A stretch of 64,000 bases of DNA from an uncultured Prevotella sp. GTDB taxonomy: Bacteria; Bacteroidota; Bacteroidia; Bacteroidales; Bacteroidaceae. This document shows, in pieces, positions 22,011 to 31,334 of this stretch. How positions within the stretch are numbered: the first letter of the stretch is position 1; each line of letters opens with the position of its first letter. Both the position numbers and the translations under genes were made by a program. Under the pieces are notes generated by a model. The model saw only the letters and a list, made by a program, of their open reading frames with translations, did not search any database and had not been told where the DNA came from. Location of the stretch: assembly GCA_900314995.1 (NCBI GenBank), contig OMXK01000007.1, forward strand, positions 1-64,000, read 5' to 3'.

Positions 22011-24158
22011 ATGAAACGTAGACAGAAACTGGCTATTAGCCTCTGGCTGCTGGCTGTCGGCACTTATGCCCAGAATGGTATCTGGCGTCAGGACAGTCTG
22101 CAAGAAGTCGTTGTGACGGGTACCGGCACCCAGCACCTGCTGAAGAATGCCCCTGTGCAGACAGAGGTGATTACCAGCAAGATGCTGAAGAACTATGGCG
22201 GACGGAGTCTGGAGGATATCCTTGCAGGCCTGACGGCCTCGTTCTCCTTCAGCGAGGACGATATGGGTTCGCAGATGCAGCTCAACGGTCTGGGCAACGA
22301 CTATATCCTGGTATTGATCGACGGCAAGCGCATCCACGGTGACGTGGGCGGACAGAACGACCTGTCGCTGATCGATCCCCAGAACATCGAGAAGATCGAG
22401 ATCGTGAAGGGCGCTTCGAGTGCCCTCTATGGCTCTGATGCCATCGCGGGTGTGATCAATATCATCACGAAGAAGCACAACGAAGGTCTGTTGGTGGAGA
22501 ATACCACCCGTGTGGGCAGCTATGGCGATATCCGCCAGCACGACGGACTGGGCTTTGCCATCGGGAGACTCAGAAGCTATACGAATTTCCAGTTGCAGCA
22601 CTCTGATGGCTGGCAGAATACAGCCACCGAGGATCCCAGCAGGACGGAGCATCTGATAGAAGACTCGCAGAACAAGACCGTGAACCGTCATACGAACTGG
22701 CAGGTGTCGGAACGTCTGACTTACGATGTGCTGAAGAATCTGGAGCTCTATGCCGAGGGCAGCACCTATTGGAAGCGTATCTACCGCCCCAGTGGCAAGT
22801 ACCCCATCGACATGAAGTTCTACGATCTGATGTACCGTAACCAGAGTCTGGCGGGTGGCGGTATCTGGAAACTGAATAAGACCGACCAGGTGACACTCGA
22901 CGTGAACTGGGACCGTCATGCGTACTATTATTATTATACGGCAGAGTGGGCGATGGGCGACGGGCTGGATCAGCATGGTAACTTTACCACCTATTATCCC
23001 TACTTCCGCGACGACGAAGTGCTGCAGAGCGACCAGCGCCGCATGATGGCCCATCTGAAGGGTGTCTTCTCGTTGCCCTACAACAACCGGCTGAGTGGCG
23101 GACTGGAGTGGCGCTATGACTATCTGAAGGCCCCAATGCGTGTGGAGGCGGGTAAGGCCACAGACCATACGGAGGCTGCCTACATCCAGGATGAGTTCAG
23201 CCATGCGCTGAGTTCCAGGCTCTCTGCCAATATCACGGGCGGTCTGCGCCTGAACCATAACGGACAGTTCGGCTTCCGGCTGACACCGAAGATCTCGGGC
23301 ATGCTCTCCATCGGCGAGAATATCCGGTTGAGGGCTACGTGGAGTCAGGGCTTCAAGACCCCTACGCCCAAGGAGCAGCATTACCGCTACGTGAAGTATA
23401 TGGGAGGCACCTATCTGTATCTGGGCAATGAAGACCTGAAGCCTCAGACCTCCAACTACTATGCCGTGAGTGGCGAGTATAACTGGGAGGGGCTGAACGT
23501 GACGGTGACAGGCTATCTGAACCATGTGGACAACATGATCACCCTCGTGACCATCCCCAATACACAGGCTCCGGCCGAGTATATCGCTACCTACGATCCG
23601 ATGAAGACCCGTCAGTATAAGAATCTGGAGTCGGCCAAGACCAAGGGTGTCGATGTGTCAGTACGCTTCCGTCTGAACCGTGAGTGGATGCTGGGTGGCA
23701 GTTACAGTTATCTGGATACCGATGCCAAGAAATACGATGCGACCCACGACAGACTGGTGGATGTGGTTATCGACGGTATGGCTCATCATAAGGGCAGTTG
23801 GTTTGCCACTTGGAACCACGATGTGTCGAAGGCTTATCATCTGGGGGCAGGCCTGTATGGCCGTATGTCGAGCAAGCGCTACTATCAGATCGATGGCGAC
23901 GGTAAGGGTTATCAGATATGGCGTATCGCCACCAACCATGAGTTCCCCGTGAGCAAGAAATGGCTCTTCCGTCTGGAGGCGGGCATCGATAATATCTTCG
24001 ACTATGTGGATCGTACCTATCACGGTCTGCACCTGGGAACCACCACCCCGGGGCGTACCATCTACGGTACGCTGACCATCCGTTTCAGCCAAGGTAAGAA
24101 ACTAAGATTTACTAACAATAAGTCCCAATTTAAATCAAATGAAAATGAAACAGATTAA
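22011..24158 (+). CDS. btuB: TonB-dependent outer-membrane receptor, BtuB-like (cobalamin uptake)
   Basis: 715 residues with a signal peptide (MKRRQKLAISLWLLAVGTYA), a plug domain (EVVVTGTGTQHLL, NGLGNDYILVLIDGKRI, IVKGASSALYGSDAIAGVIN) and a 22-strand-type barrel ending in FSQGKKLRF. It matches the shorter BtuB-type receptors of Bacteroidetes. Position directly behind the cobalamin riboswitch makes B12 or another corrinoid the likely substrate, taken up with TonB-ExbBD energy. The last 20 bp overlap the start of the CbiK-like gene, so translation is probably coupled. Confidence 0.9.
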   Translation: MKRRQKLAISLWLLAVGTYAQNGIWRQDSLQEVVVTGTGTQHLLKNAPVQTEVITSKMLKNYGGRSLEDILAGLTASFSFSEDDMGSQMQLNGLGNDYILVLIDGKRIHGDVGGQNDLSLIDPQNIEKIEIVKGASSALYGSDAIAGVINIITKKHNEGLLVENTTRVGSYGDIRQHDGLGFAIGRLRSYTNFQLQHSDGWQNTATEDPSRTEHLIEDSQNKTVNRHTNWQVSERLTYDVLKNLELYAEGSTYWKRIYRPSGKYPIDMKFYDLMYRNQSLAGGGIWKLNKTDQVTLDVNWDRHAYYYYYTAEWAMGDGLDQHGNFTTYYPYFRDDEVLQSDQRRMMAHLKGVFSLPYNNRLSGGLEWRYDYLKAPMRVEAGKATDHTEAAYIQDEFSHALSSRLSANITGGLRLNHNGQFGFRLTPKISGMLSIGENIRLRATWSQGFKTPTPKEQHYRYVKYMGGTYLYLGNEDLKPQTSNYYAVSGEYNWEGLNVTVTGYLNHVDNMITLVTIPNTQAPAEYIATYDPMKTRQYKNLESAKTKGVDVSVRFRLNREWMLGGSYSYLDTDAKKYDATHDRLVDVVIDGMAHHKGSWFATWNHDVSKAYHLGAGLYGRMSSKRYYQIDGDGKGYQIWRIATNHEFPVSKKWLFRLEAGIDNIFDYVDRTYHGLHLGTTTPGRTIYGTLTIRFSQGKKLRFTNNKSQFKSNENETD

Positions 24159-25326
24159 GCATCTGGTGATGGCATTCGCAGCCGTTTGCCTCACCGCAGG
24201 TCTTTCCTCCTGCGAGAAAGAAAAGGAAGTGATCAAGGAAGTTCCTGTCGAGAAGATTGTCGAGAAGGAAGTCGAAAAGATTGTTGAGAAGACAGACACG
24301 GTGACCATTATCGACGAGAGCAACTGGGCTAAATACCAGTCGATCGTTACTGCCGACGTGTTGTCTCAGAAGAAGCACGACAAGGCCATTCTGCTCGTAG
24401 CCTTCGGTTCTACATGGGATCAGGCTTACGATGCTTTCGACACAACCATCGATGCCTACAAGGCAGCCTTCGGCGACTACGACGTGTTCCTGAGCTATTC
24501 TTCAGCCATCTGTATCAACCGTGCAGCTGCCGGTGAGAACACAGAGCCGCGTTATTACTATGCTCCTCCTTTCTGGCTCAATGCCTTTGCTGCTGAGGGT
24601 GTGCAGTATGACGAGATCGTTGTTCAGTCGCTGCAGGTAATCCCCGGTGAGGAGTACACCCGTGTGATCAACTACATCAAGGACTTCGCCAACAATGCCA
24701 ATGGCGACCTCGACGATGACTATCTGGCAAATGTATCAGTCAAGCTCGGTGTGCCCCTGTTGCAAGATGCCGAGGAGGACGTTGCCCTGGTGGCCAAGGA
24801 GCTGAACGCACTTTACAGCGACGAAGCAGCTGAGGGTGTGGTTGCCTTCATGGGTCATGGTAACCCCGACTCTTACGACACCTATAAGGCTAATGTGCGC
24901 TATACCCAGCTTGAGGAGGCTCTCCAGACCTACAACAAGAACTATTTCGTAGGAACGGTGGATATGAAGGGTAACTTCAAGACCAACGTCTGGGCTCGTA
25001 TGACTGCTGCCGGTATCACCAGCGGTAAGGTATATTGCCACCCGTTGATGTCAATCGATGGTGATCATGGTCACAACGATATGGCAGGTGATGATGACGA
25101 GAACTGGGATGGTGAAAAGTTCACGCCGAATGAGGAGGGTGAGGTAGAGGATACCTCTTGGAAGATGTACTTCCAACACCTAGGCTATGAGTGCAACGAT
25201 GACACGATGCTTCCCTTCGGTCTGCTTGAACTGCCTACCGTTCGCCAGGTATGGATGAACCACACGCAGGATGCCATCGACGGTGATCCGCTCGATTACT
25301 ATCACTCAAAGAATCCTGAGGAATAA
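24139..25326 (+). CDS. cbiK: CbiK-like cobaltochelatase lipoprotein
   Basis: 395 residues. A lipoprotein signal with lipobox GLSSC (Cys25), then a Lys/Glu/Val heptad-like segment (26-52) that looks like a coiled-coil stalk. The body (from about 82) is a class II chelatase: KAILLVAFGSTWDQAYDAFD, FMGHGNPDSYDTYKA, VGTVDMKG and PLMSIDGDHGHNDMAGDD. His240 and His310 correspond to metal-binding His residues of CbiK; the Glu between them appears to be Asp275. CbiK inserts cobalt into sirohydrochlorin, but that substrate is cytoplasmic and this protein is exported. Related surface lipoproteins such as Porphyromonas IhtB act on haem, so a periplasmic or surface role is possible. Confidence 0.85.
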   Translation: MKMKQIKHLVMAFAAVCLTAGLSSCEKEKEVIKEVPVEKIVEKEVEKIVEKTDTVTIIDESNWAKYQSIVTADVLSQKKHDKAILLVAFGSTWDQAYDAFDTTIDAYKAAFGDYDVFLSYSSAICINRAAAGENTEPRYYYAPPFWLNAFAAEGVQYDEIVVQSLQVIPGEEYTRVINYIKDFANNANGDLDDDYLANVSVKLGVPLLQDAEEDVALVAKELNALYSDEAAEGVVAFMGHGNPDSYDTYKANVRYTQLEEALQTYNKNYFVGTVDMKGNFKTNVWARMTAAGITSGKVYCHPLMSIDGDHGHNDMAGDDDENWDGEKFTPNEEGEVEDTSWKMYFQHLGYECNDDTMLPFGLLELPTVRQVWMNHTQDAIDGDPLDYYHSKNPEE

Positions 25327-25348
25327 TCCGACTCTCTCTTAATATCAA

Positions 25349-27451
25349 ATGAATAAAACACTTATTTTATTGATGGCAGCGCTCTTCTCAGAGAGCGCTG
25401 CTTTCTCGCAAATACACCAGATGGAGCGAATTGATAGCTCCGCTGTAAGTCGTACATATAATCTGAACCCGGTGGTTGTGACTGGTTCTGGTCACCACCA
25501 GCGTCTGAAAAGCACCGCTACCCCTGTTCATGTGCTCAGTAGTCAGGAGATCCGTGAACAGGGTATCAGTACCTTCGACGGGGCACTCATCCGCATGATG
25601 CCGCAGGCATCGATGGCACCCAGTTCGATGGGAACTTTCTTACGTCTCAATGGGTTGGGCAATAAGTATATCCTTGTCCTGATCAACGGTCAGAAACTCA
25701 ATGGCGACATCTCGAACAACGTCGATCTGAACCGCATCAACATGTCGCGTGTAAAACGTATCGAGGTGCTCGACGGGGCTGCCTCTTCGCTCTATGGCTC
25801 GGATGCCATCGCGGGTGTGATCAATATCATCACCGATCAGCCCACGCAGCAGCTCATCGGTGTGACGAGTGATACCCGCGTATCAGGCAAGGGACAGCTG
25901 ACGGAGAATGTCACACTCGATATCTTCAAGAACGGCTTTGGCTCCTATACCTCATATTCCCACGACCAGGCCGACAGTTATCAGAACAATGACCTGGAAT
26001 ACGTGAAGGGCTCGGATACAGAGACCCAGCGGACGATAGCCCCGCTGTTTACGGGTTATCGCGCTGACATCATCGGACAGAAATTTACCTATGCCCCGAA
26101 TCAGCATCTGGCGCTGAATGCGGGACTAGACTATTCATATAAGAAGACTGACCGTCCGGAGACGCGTTCGGACATCACGGGCGGTACCGACTACGAGATG
26201 CGCTACAAGGGTTTCCGCTGGAACATCGGCGGTATCTATAAGTTCACGGCGAAGAACTCGCTTCAGGCGAATTTCACCGTTGACCGTTTCCGCTATGGCA
26301 AGGAGTACGATGTGGCTACGAAGAGCAATGCCGTGGGCGACTATGTGCAGTCGAAGAAACAGCGCATGATGGACGGTGAGGTGAAAGCCATTCTCGGACT
26401 CTTGAAAGACGCTACGACCATCTTCGGGGCCGACTGGCGCAAGGATTATCTGACGGCAACCTCGGGCGATATCAATGAGCATGTCTACAGTCTGGCGGCC
26501 TATGCCCAGCACGAACAGAAGTTCCTCAAAGATTTTACGGCTACCGTAGGACTGCGCCTGACGCATCACGAGACATTCAAGAACCATCTGACACCGAAGG
26601 CCACGCTGATGTATGCCCCGGGTAATTTCCGTTTCCGTGCTACCTATTCGGCAGGCTTCCGTGCCCCTGGTCTTGATGAACTCTACTATCATTATTTCTC
26701 CGTGAATCGTGGTAAGGCGCAGATCAGTTTCGGCAATCAGGATCTGAAGCCCGAGAAGAGCAACTATTTCTCGCTGAATGCAGAATACCGCGACGAGGTG
26801 ATTGCCGTGAGCGTGACAGGTTTCCTGAACCGTATTAACGACATGGTGGTGAAACAGAACGTGAAGGTGACGGATGCCTCGTTGGCGATGCTCCGCAAGG
26901 AGTTCCCCGAGATGACGGATGACGAGGCTGCCAAACTCGAACAGTATGCCCTCTATCAGAACAGCGACAAGGGGGATGTGAAGGGTGTGCAGGTGAATGT
27001 ATCCGCCAATCTCTTTGCGGGTTTCAATCTCTCAACGAACTATGTCTATACCTATGCCCGCAGTAAGAGTGGTGAAAGGCAACGGGTAGGCGAAGCGTCA
27101 GCGGAGGGAATGTGGTCGCCACTGGAGCGCAGTATGCGTCATGCAGCGACTATCGCAGCCAACTATCACCACGTCTGGGGGAAATACGGGCTGAACGTGA
27201 ACCTTAACGGTCGTCTGCAGTCGAAGACCTATTATCCGGGCTATGAGGATGCCCCGGGATTCGGTATCTGGAACCTGCACACTACCCATTCCTTCGATGT
27301 GGCAAAGTGGGCTTTCCTCGAACCCAGCATCGGTGTGGATAATATCTTCGACAAGGTAGACCGTCGTATCGACTCTTCACAGCGTAAGTATGCCCTCTAT
27401 TCGCCAGGCCGCATGCTCGTGGTGGGGCTGAAAGTGAGGTTTAAATACTAA
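25349..27451 (+). CDS. Second TonB-dependent receptor, BtuB-like
   Basis: 700 residues. Signal peptide (MNKTLILLMAALFSESAAFS), TonB-box/plug region PVVVTGSGHHQRLKSTATPV, LNGLGNKYILVLINGQKLNG, VLDGAASSLYGSDAIAGVIN and a barrel ending VVGLKVRFKY with the terminal aromatic usual for outer-membrane barrels. It is a paralogue of the receptor at 22011 with a diverged barrel, separated by the chelatase gene in the same riboswitch-controlled transcript. The pair may take up different corrinoids, or one may serve a metal or tetrapyrrole handled by the CbiK-like lipoprotein. Confidence 0.88.
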   Translation: MNKTLILLMAALFSESAAFSQIHQMERIDSSAVSRTYNLNPVVVTGSGHHQRLKSTATPVHVLSSQEIREQGISTFDGALIRMMPQASMAPSSMGTFLRLNGLGNKYILVLINGQKLNGDISNNVDLNRINMSRVKRIEVLDGAASSLYGSDAIAGVINIITDQPTQQLIGVTSDTRVSGKGQLTENVTLDIFKNGFGSYTSYSHDQADSYQNNDLEYVKGSDTETQRTIAPLFTGYRADIIGQKFTYAPNQHLALNAGLDYSYKKTDRPETRSDITGGTDYEMRYKGFRWNIGGIYKFTAKNSLQANFTVDRFRYGKEYDVATKSNAVGDYVQSKKQRMMDGEVKAILGLLKDATTIFGADWRKDYLTATSGDINEHVYSLAAYAQHEQKFLKDFTATVGLRLTHHETFKNHLTPKATLMYAPGNFRFRATYSAGFRAPGLDELYYHYFSVNRGKAQISFGNQDLKPEKSNYFSLNAEYRDEVIAVSVTGFLNRINDMVVKQNVKVTDASLAMLRKEFPEMTDDEAAKLEQYALYQNSDKGDVKGVQVNVSANLFAGFNLSTNYVYTYARSKSGERQRVGEASAEGMWSPLERSMRHAATIAANYHHVWGKYGLNVNLNGRLQSKTYYPGYEDAPGFGIWNLHTTHSFDVAKWAFLEPSIGVDNIFDKVDRRIDSSQRKYALYSPGRMLVVGLKVRFKY

Positions 27452-27454
27452 TAA

Positions 27455-27486
27455 TTTGGTGGTTTAAGAGAATTGTGCTATCTTTG
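27455..27486 (+). promoter_or_regulatory. Internal promoter for cbiHC-cbiP-cbiB
   Basis: TTTG at 27455-27458, a 20-bp spacer and TATCTTTG at 27479-27486: a full match to the Bacteroidetes promoter. The start site would be about 27493, nearly at the ATG (27495). This lets the biosynthetic genes be expressed independently of the riboswitch. Confidence 0.65.
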
Positions 27487-27494
27487 TAGGCAAT

Positions 27495-28949
27495 ATGGGA
27501 AAAATAATCGTAGCAGGCATCGGACCTGGCAGCAAGGAAGACATCACCCCCGCCGTACTCGAGGCAGTACGTCAGGCAGATGCCATCGTGGGGTATAAGT
27601 ATTATTTCCAGTTTATCGAACCTTATGTCCCCGAAGGGTGCGAATGCATCGATACGGGCATGAAGAAAGAGCGGGAACGTGCCGAACTCGCTTTTTCCCT
27701 TGCGCAACAGGACAAGACCGTAGTCGTCATCTCTTCCGGTGATGCCGGCATCTATGGCATGGCTCCCCTGATCTACGAGATGCAAAACTTGCCTCTGGGG
27801 TCAGGCCCCAAAACCAAAAACTTGATGCTGGGGCCAGGCCCCGAGATAAAGTCTGAGGTTGAGATAGTGGCGCTGCCGGGCATCTCGGCGTTCCAGAAAG
27901 CCGCCTCGTTGTTGGGGGCACCAATCGGGCATGATCTGTGTGTGATTTCGCTGAGCGATCTGATGACACCGTGGGAGGTGATAGAGCGTCGTATCAAGGC
28001 CGCAGCGATGGCCGATTTCGTGACGGCTGTCTATAATCCGAAGTCGCATGGGCGCTACTGGCAACTCTATCGTCTGCAGGAACTGTTCCTGCAGGAACGG
28101 AGCGCTGATACCCCCGTAGGCTATGTGCGTCAGGCAGGTCGCGAGGAGCAGCAGGTAAAGGTGACAACCCTAGGCGCCTTTGATCCCGAGGATGTGGATA
28201 TGTTTACCGTTGTGCTGATTGGCAATTCCCAGTCGTATATCGCTGGTGATAAGATCATCACCCCGCGTGGCTATTACCGGGAGGAAACCGGGGAACAAGT
28301 GAAACCCGGTCAGCAGATTATGATGGATTCTTTCCGCACGATTTCCCGAGAGTTGCAGCGGCAGGACTATCCCCTGGATCACAAATGGGCCCTGCTTCAC
28401 GCCATTCACACCACAGCCGATTTTGATATGGAGTCGATTCTCTATACCGATGCCGGGGCCGTGGAGACCCTCTACAAAAAGGTGAAGGACGGCATTCTGA
28501 AGACGATTGTCACCGATGTGACGATGGTGACAAGTGGTATTCGCAAAGGTGCACTTCAGCGCCTGGGAATCGAGGCGAAATGTTATCTCTCGGATCCCCG
28601 TGTGGCCGAGATGGCTTCCTCGCTGGGTATCACCCGCACTCAGGCTGGTATCCGTCTCGCCGTAGAGGAGCATCCCGATGCACTCTTCGTCTTTGGCAAT
28701 GCCCCTACGGCCTTGATGGAACTCTGCGACCTGATTCGTAAGGGCAAGGCTCATCCTGCGGGTATCATCGCTGCTCCCGTGGGTTTTGTCCATGTCCGCG
28801 AGTCGAAACACATGGTGAAGCCTTTCCGTGAGATTCCGAAGATTATCGTCGAAGGGCGCAAGGGTGGTTCCAATCTCGCAGCGACACTCTGTAATGCGAT
28901 TCTGACCTTCGACGATGCCGCACAACTCAAACCAGGACGCGACTTATGA
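27495..28949 (+). CDS. cbiHC: Fused CbiH-CbiC: precorrin-3B C17-methyltransferase and precorrin-8X methylmutase
   Basis: 484 residues. Residues 1-245 are CbiH/CobJ: IIVAGIGPGSKEDITPAVLE, VVVISSGDAGIYGMAPLIYE, ALPGISAFQKAASLLGAPIG and FVTAVYNPKS. Residues from about 279 are CbiC/CobH: LLHAIHTTADFD, TDVTMVTSGIRK, AVEEHPDALFVFGNAPTAL and AAPVGFVHVRESK with the catalytic His. Between IYEMQ and VEIVAL, residues 97-118 form two 11-residue units (NLPLGSGPKTK and NLMLGPGPEIK) absent from ordinary CbiH, encoded by a 33-bp tandem repeat. The stop overlaps the cbiP start as ATGA. Confidence 0.93.
   Translation: MGKIIVAGIGPGSKEDITPAVLEAVRQADAIVGYKYYFQFIEPYVPEGCECIDTGMKKERERAELAFSLAQQDKTVVVISSGDAGIYGMAPLIYEMQNLPLGSGPKTKNLMLGPGPEIKSEVEIVALPGISAFQKAASLLGAPIGHDLCVISLSDLMTPWEVIERRIKAAAMADFVTAVYNPKSHGRYWQLYRLQELFLQERSADTPVGYVRQAGREEQQVKVTTLGAFDPEDVDMFTVVLIGNSQSYIAGDKIITPRGYYREETGEQVKPGQQIMMDSFRTISRELQRQDYPLDHKWALLHAIHTTADFDMESILYTDAGAVETLYKKVKDGILKTIVTDVTMVTSGIRKGALQRLGIEAKCYLSDPRVAEMASSLGITRTQAGIRLAVEEHPDALFVFGNAPTALMELCDLIRKGKAHPAGIIAAPVGFVHVRESKHMVKPFREIPKIIVEGRKGGSNLAATLCNAILTFDDAAQLKPGRDL
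27784..27849 (+). repeat. Two in-frame 33-bp repeats inside cbiH
   Basis: Units 27784-27816 and 27817-27849 share AAAACTTG, CTGGGG and CAGGCCCC; each contains the near-palindrome GGGGnCAGGCCCC. They add 22 residues to CbiH without breaking the frame. A related TGGGGTCAGGCCC occurs on the minus strand within the GH2 gene (near 31870-31890). Confidence 0.75.
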
Positions 28950-30391
28950 AAAGACTCCATCCCGTGATGTTTGCCGGAACCGGCAGCGATGTTGGCAAGA
29001 GTATCCTTGCCGCAGCCTTCTGTCGTATCTTCTTGCAGGATGGCTATCATCCAGCCCCCTTCAAGGCCCAGAACATGGCGCTGAACTCTTACGCCACGCC
29101 TGAGGGACTGGAGATCGGCAGAGCTCAGGCAGTTCAGTCAGAGGCAGCAGGCATTCCCTGTCATACGGATATGAATCCCCTGCTGTTGAAACCCCAGAGT
29201 GACCATACGTCGCAGGTGGTGCTCAACGGCAAGCCTATCGGTACGCGTGATGCCTATGATTATTGGCGTCGGGATGAAGGACCCGAACCCTTGCAGCATG
29301 TAGATTTCCGTCAGGAGGTGTGTCAGGCTTTCGATCGTCTGGCGGCTAACTATAATCCCATTGTGCTCGAAGGAGCGGGGAGCATCTCTGAACTCAATCT
29401 CAGGGATACCGATCTTGTGAATCTCCCAATGGCGCAACACGCTAAGGCTGATGTGATCCTCGTGGGCGATATCGATCGTGGCGGTGTCTTTGCCTCCGTC
29501 TATGGCAGCATTGCCCTCCAATCGCCCGAGGACCGGCAACGCATCAAGGGTATTATCATCAATAAGTTCCGTGGTGACCTGCGGCTCTTTGAGAAAGGCC
29601 GTCGCATGCTGGAGGATATCTGTGAAGTCCCCGTGTTGGGCGTCGTCCCTTACTACAAGGATATCCATATCGAGGAAGAGGACTCGGTGAGCCTTGAACA
29701 GAAGCGTCGCCAGTTGGCTGAGGGTAAGGTGAACGTGGCGGTGGTATTGTTGAGGCATATCAGCAACTTCACCGATTTCGATACTTTGGAGCGAGACCCC
29801 CGTGTGAATCTCTTCTATACCAATAATACCTCTGATCTGCAACAAGCGGATATCATTATCCTGCCTGGTACCAAGGCCACGCTTGACGATCTGTTGGAAT
29901 TGCGTCGCAACGGTTGTGCGCAGGCTATCCAACAGGCCCATCGCAATGGTAAGATGGTTGTTGGCATCTGTGGCGGTTATCAGATGTTGGGCTTGACGGT
30001 TGATGATCCCGATGGTCTCGAGGGCAGTATCACGCGACTGCCAGGTCTCGCACTATTGCCGATCCATACGACGATAACCACTGAGAAGACGACGAAACAA
30101 GTCACGTTCCAGTTCGACGGACAGAACTGTCAAGGCTACGAGATCCATCAGGGTGTGAGCGACACCGATGAGCCGATCCTTTTCGGGGAACATTGTATCG
30201 GAACCTATATTCATGGCTTCTTGGATAATCCTGCGGTTATCAATCGTTTGCTTTCAGACTATGTGGACACGGATCAGGTGGAAACATTAGACCCGCAGGC
30301 CTTCAAGGAAGAACAGTATGACAAACTTGCAGCCCATGTGCGCAAGCATGTGGATATGGAACGGCTGTACCAGATTCTGACAGATGACTAA
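28946..30391 (+). CDS. cbiP: Cobyric acid synthase
   Basis: 481 residues. ATP-binding domain: HPVMFAGTGSDVGKSILAAA, FKAQNMALNSYATPEGLEIG, LLLKPQSDHTSQVVLNGKPI and IVLEGAGSISELNLRDTDLV. Glutaminase domain: DIIILPGTKATLDDL, the nucleophile Cys in VVGICGGYQMLG, and YIHGFLDN. It amidates side chains b, d, e and g of adenosylcobyrinate diamide with glutamine and ATP. Length is normal (E. coli-type CobQ/CbiP is about 485-506). The start overlaps cbiHC by 4 bp and the end overlaps cbiB by 8 bp. Confidence 0.95.
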   Translation: MKRLHPVMFAGTGSDVGKSILAAAFCRIFLQDGYHPAPFKAQNMALNSYATPEGLEIGRAQAVQSEAAGIPCHTDMNPLLLKPQSDHTSQVVLNGKPIGTRDAYDYWRRDEGPEPLQHVDFRQEVCQAFDRLAANYNPIVLEGAGSISELNLRDTDLVNLPMAQHAKADVILVGDIDRGGVFASVYGSIALQSPEDRQRIKGIIINKFRGDLRLFEKGRRMLEDICEVPVLGVVPYYKDIHIEEEDSVSLEQKRRQLAEGKVNVAVVLLRHISNFTDFDTLERDPRVNLFYTNNTSDLQQADIIILPGTKATLDDLLELRRNGCAQAIQQAHRNGKMVVGICGGYQMLGLTVDDPDGLEGSITRLPGLALLPIHTTITTEKTTKQVTFQFDGQNCQGYEIHQGVSDTDEPILFGEHCIGTYIHGFLDNPAVINRLLSDYVDTDQVETLDPQAFKEEQYDKLAAHVRKHVDMERLYQILTDD

Positions 30392-31334
30392 TCCCTTTGC
30401 CTTGCTCGTTGGGTGGTTGCTCGATTTGTTTGTCGGGGATCCTGCTCGTCTGCCACATCCGATCGTCTGGTTTGGCAAGGCGATAGCCTTTGGTGAGCAC
30501 TGCCTGAATAAAGGCTCTCACCGCAAACTGAAAGGTGCCCTGCTGGCCATCTTCCTGATTGTGGGCGTCTTTGTGCTGACTTGGTGCCTGCGGTGGTTGT
30601 TGTCATCGATTGGTTTGGCGACAGCTTGGCCTTTGCCTGATCTTATGGTTGTACTCCTCGATGCGATAATCATCTTCTATTGTCTGGCAGGCACGACCTT
30701 GATTCGTGAGGTGCGTGCGGTGTTTCTGGCCTTAGACCGTAGTCTTGATGAGGGTAGGGCACAGGTAGCGCGTATCGTTGGGCGCGACACCTCGGAACTC
30801 TCTGCCCAGGAGGTACGTACTGCAGCGCTTGAGACCTTGGCCGAGAATCTGAGCGACGGGGTGATAGCCCCGCTGTTCTGGTTGTTGTTGCTCGGCACCC
30901 CGGGGATGTTGGCTTACAAGATGGTAAATACGCTCGACTCGATGATTGGCTATAAGACCGAACGTTATCGTGCTTTCGGCTGTATCGCTGCCCATATTGA
31001 TGACGTGGCGAATTATATCCCAGCTCGTCTGACGGCCCTGTTGATGGTCTTGGCATCGGGCAGGCTGTCTTTGTTGAAGTTCGTATGGCGTAATGGCCGC
31101 AACCATGCTTCTCCGAATAGCGGGTATCCCGAAGCAGCCTTGGCCGGTATCCTCGATTGCCGTTTCGGCGGGCCGCATTACTATTTCGGTGAGTTATTTG
31201 AGAAGCCTTATATCGGCGAACATGAGCGTGAACTGACCACAGCGGATATGAAAACAGCCGTACGAATCAATCGCACGGCTGAGATCCTGATGCTTGCCCT
31301 TGTGTTAGTGTACAGCTATGTCTATGGTCTTTGA
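30384..31334 (+). CDS. cbiB: Adenosylcobinamide-phosphate synthase, membrane protein
   Basis: 316 residues with four or five membrane segments (for example ALLAIFLIVGVFVLTWCLRW and VAPLFWLLLLGTPGML-like IAPLFWLLLLGTPGMLAYKM). Family motifs: LLDLFVGDPARLPHPIVWFG, ETLAENLSDGVIAPL, NTLDSMIGYKTERYRAFGCI and NHASPNSGYPEAALAG. It attaches the aminopropanol phosphate arm to cobyric acid. The last 30 bp overlap the end of the convergent GH2 gene. Confidence 0.94.
   Translation: MTNPFALLVGWLLDLFVGDPARLPHPIVWFGKAIAFGEHCLNKGSHRKLKGALLAIFLIVGVFVLTWCLRWLLSSIGLATAWPLPDLMVVLLDAIIIFYCLAGTTLIREVRAVFLALDRSLDEGRAQVARIVGRDTSELSAQEVRTAALETLAENLSDGVIAPLFWLLLLGTPGMLAYKMVNTLDSMIGYKTERYRAFGCIAAHIDDVANYIPARLTALLMVLASGRLSLLKFVWRNGRNHASPNSGYPEAALAGILDCRFGGPHYYFGELFEKPYIGEHERELTTADMKTAVRINRTAEILMLALVLVYSYVYGL

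Noticed and set aside
21831-23525. 564-codon minus-strand ORF across the riboswitch and btuB
   Set aside because: It lies antisense to a clear riboswitch and receptor gene and its composition is non-protein-like.
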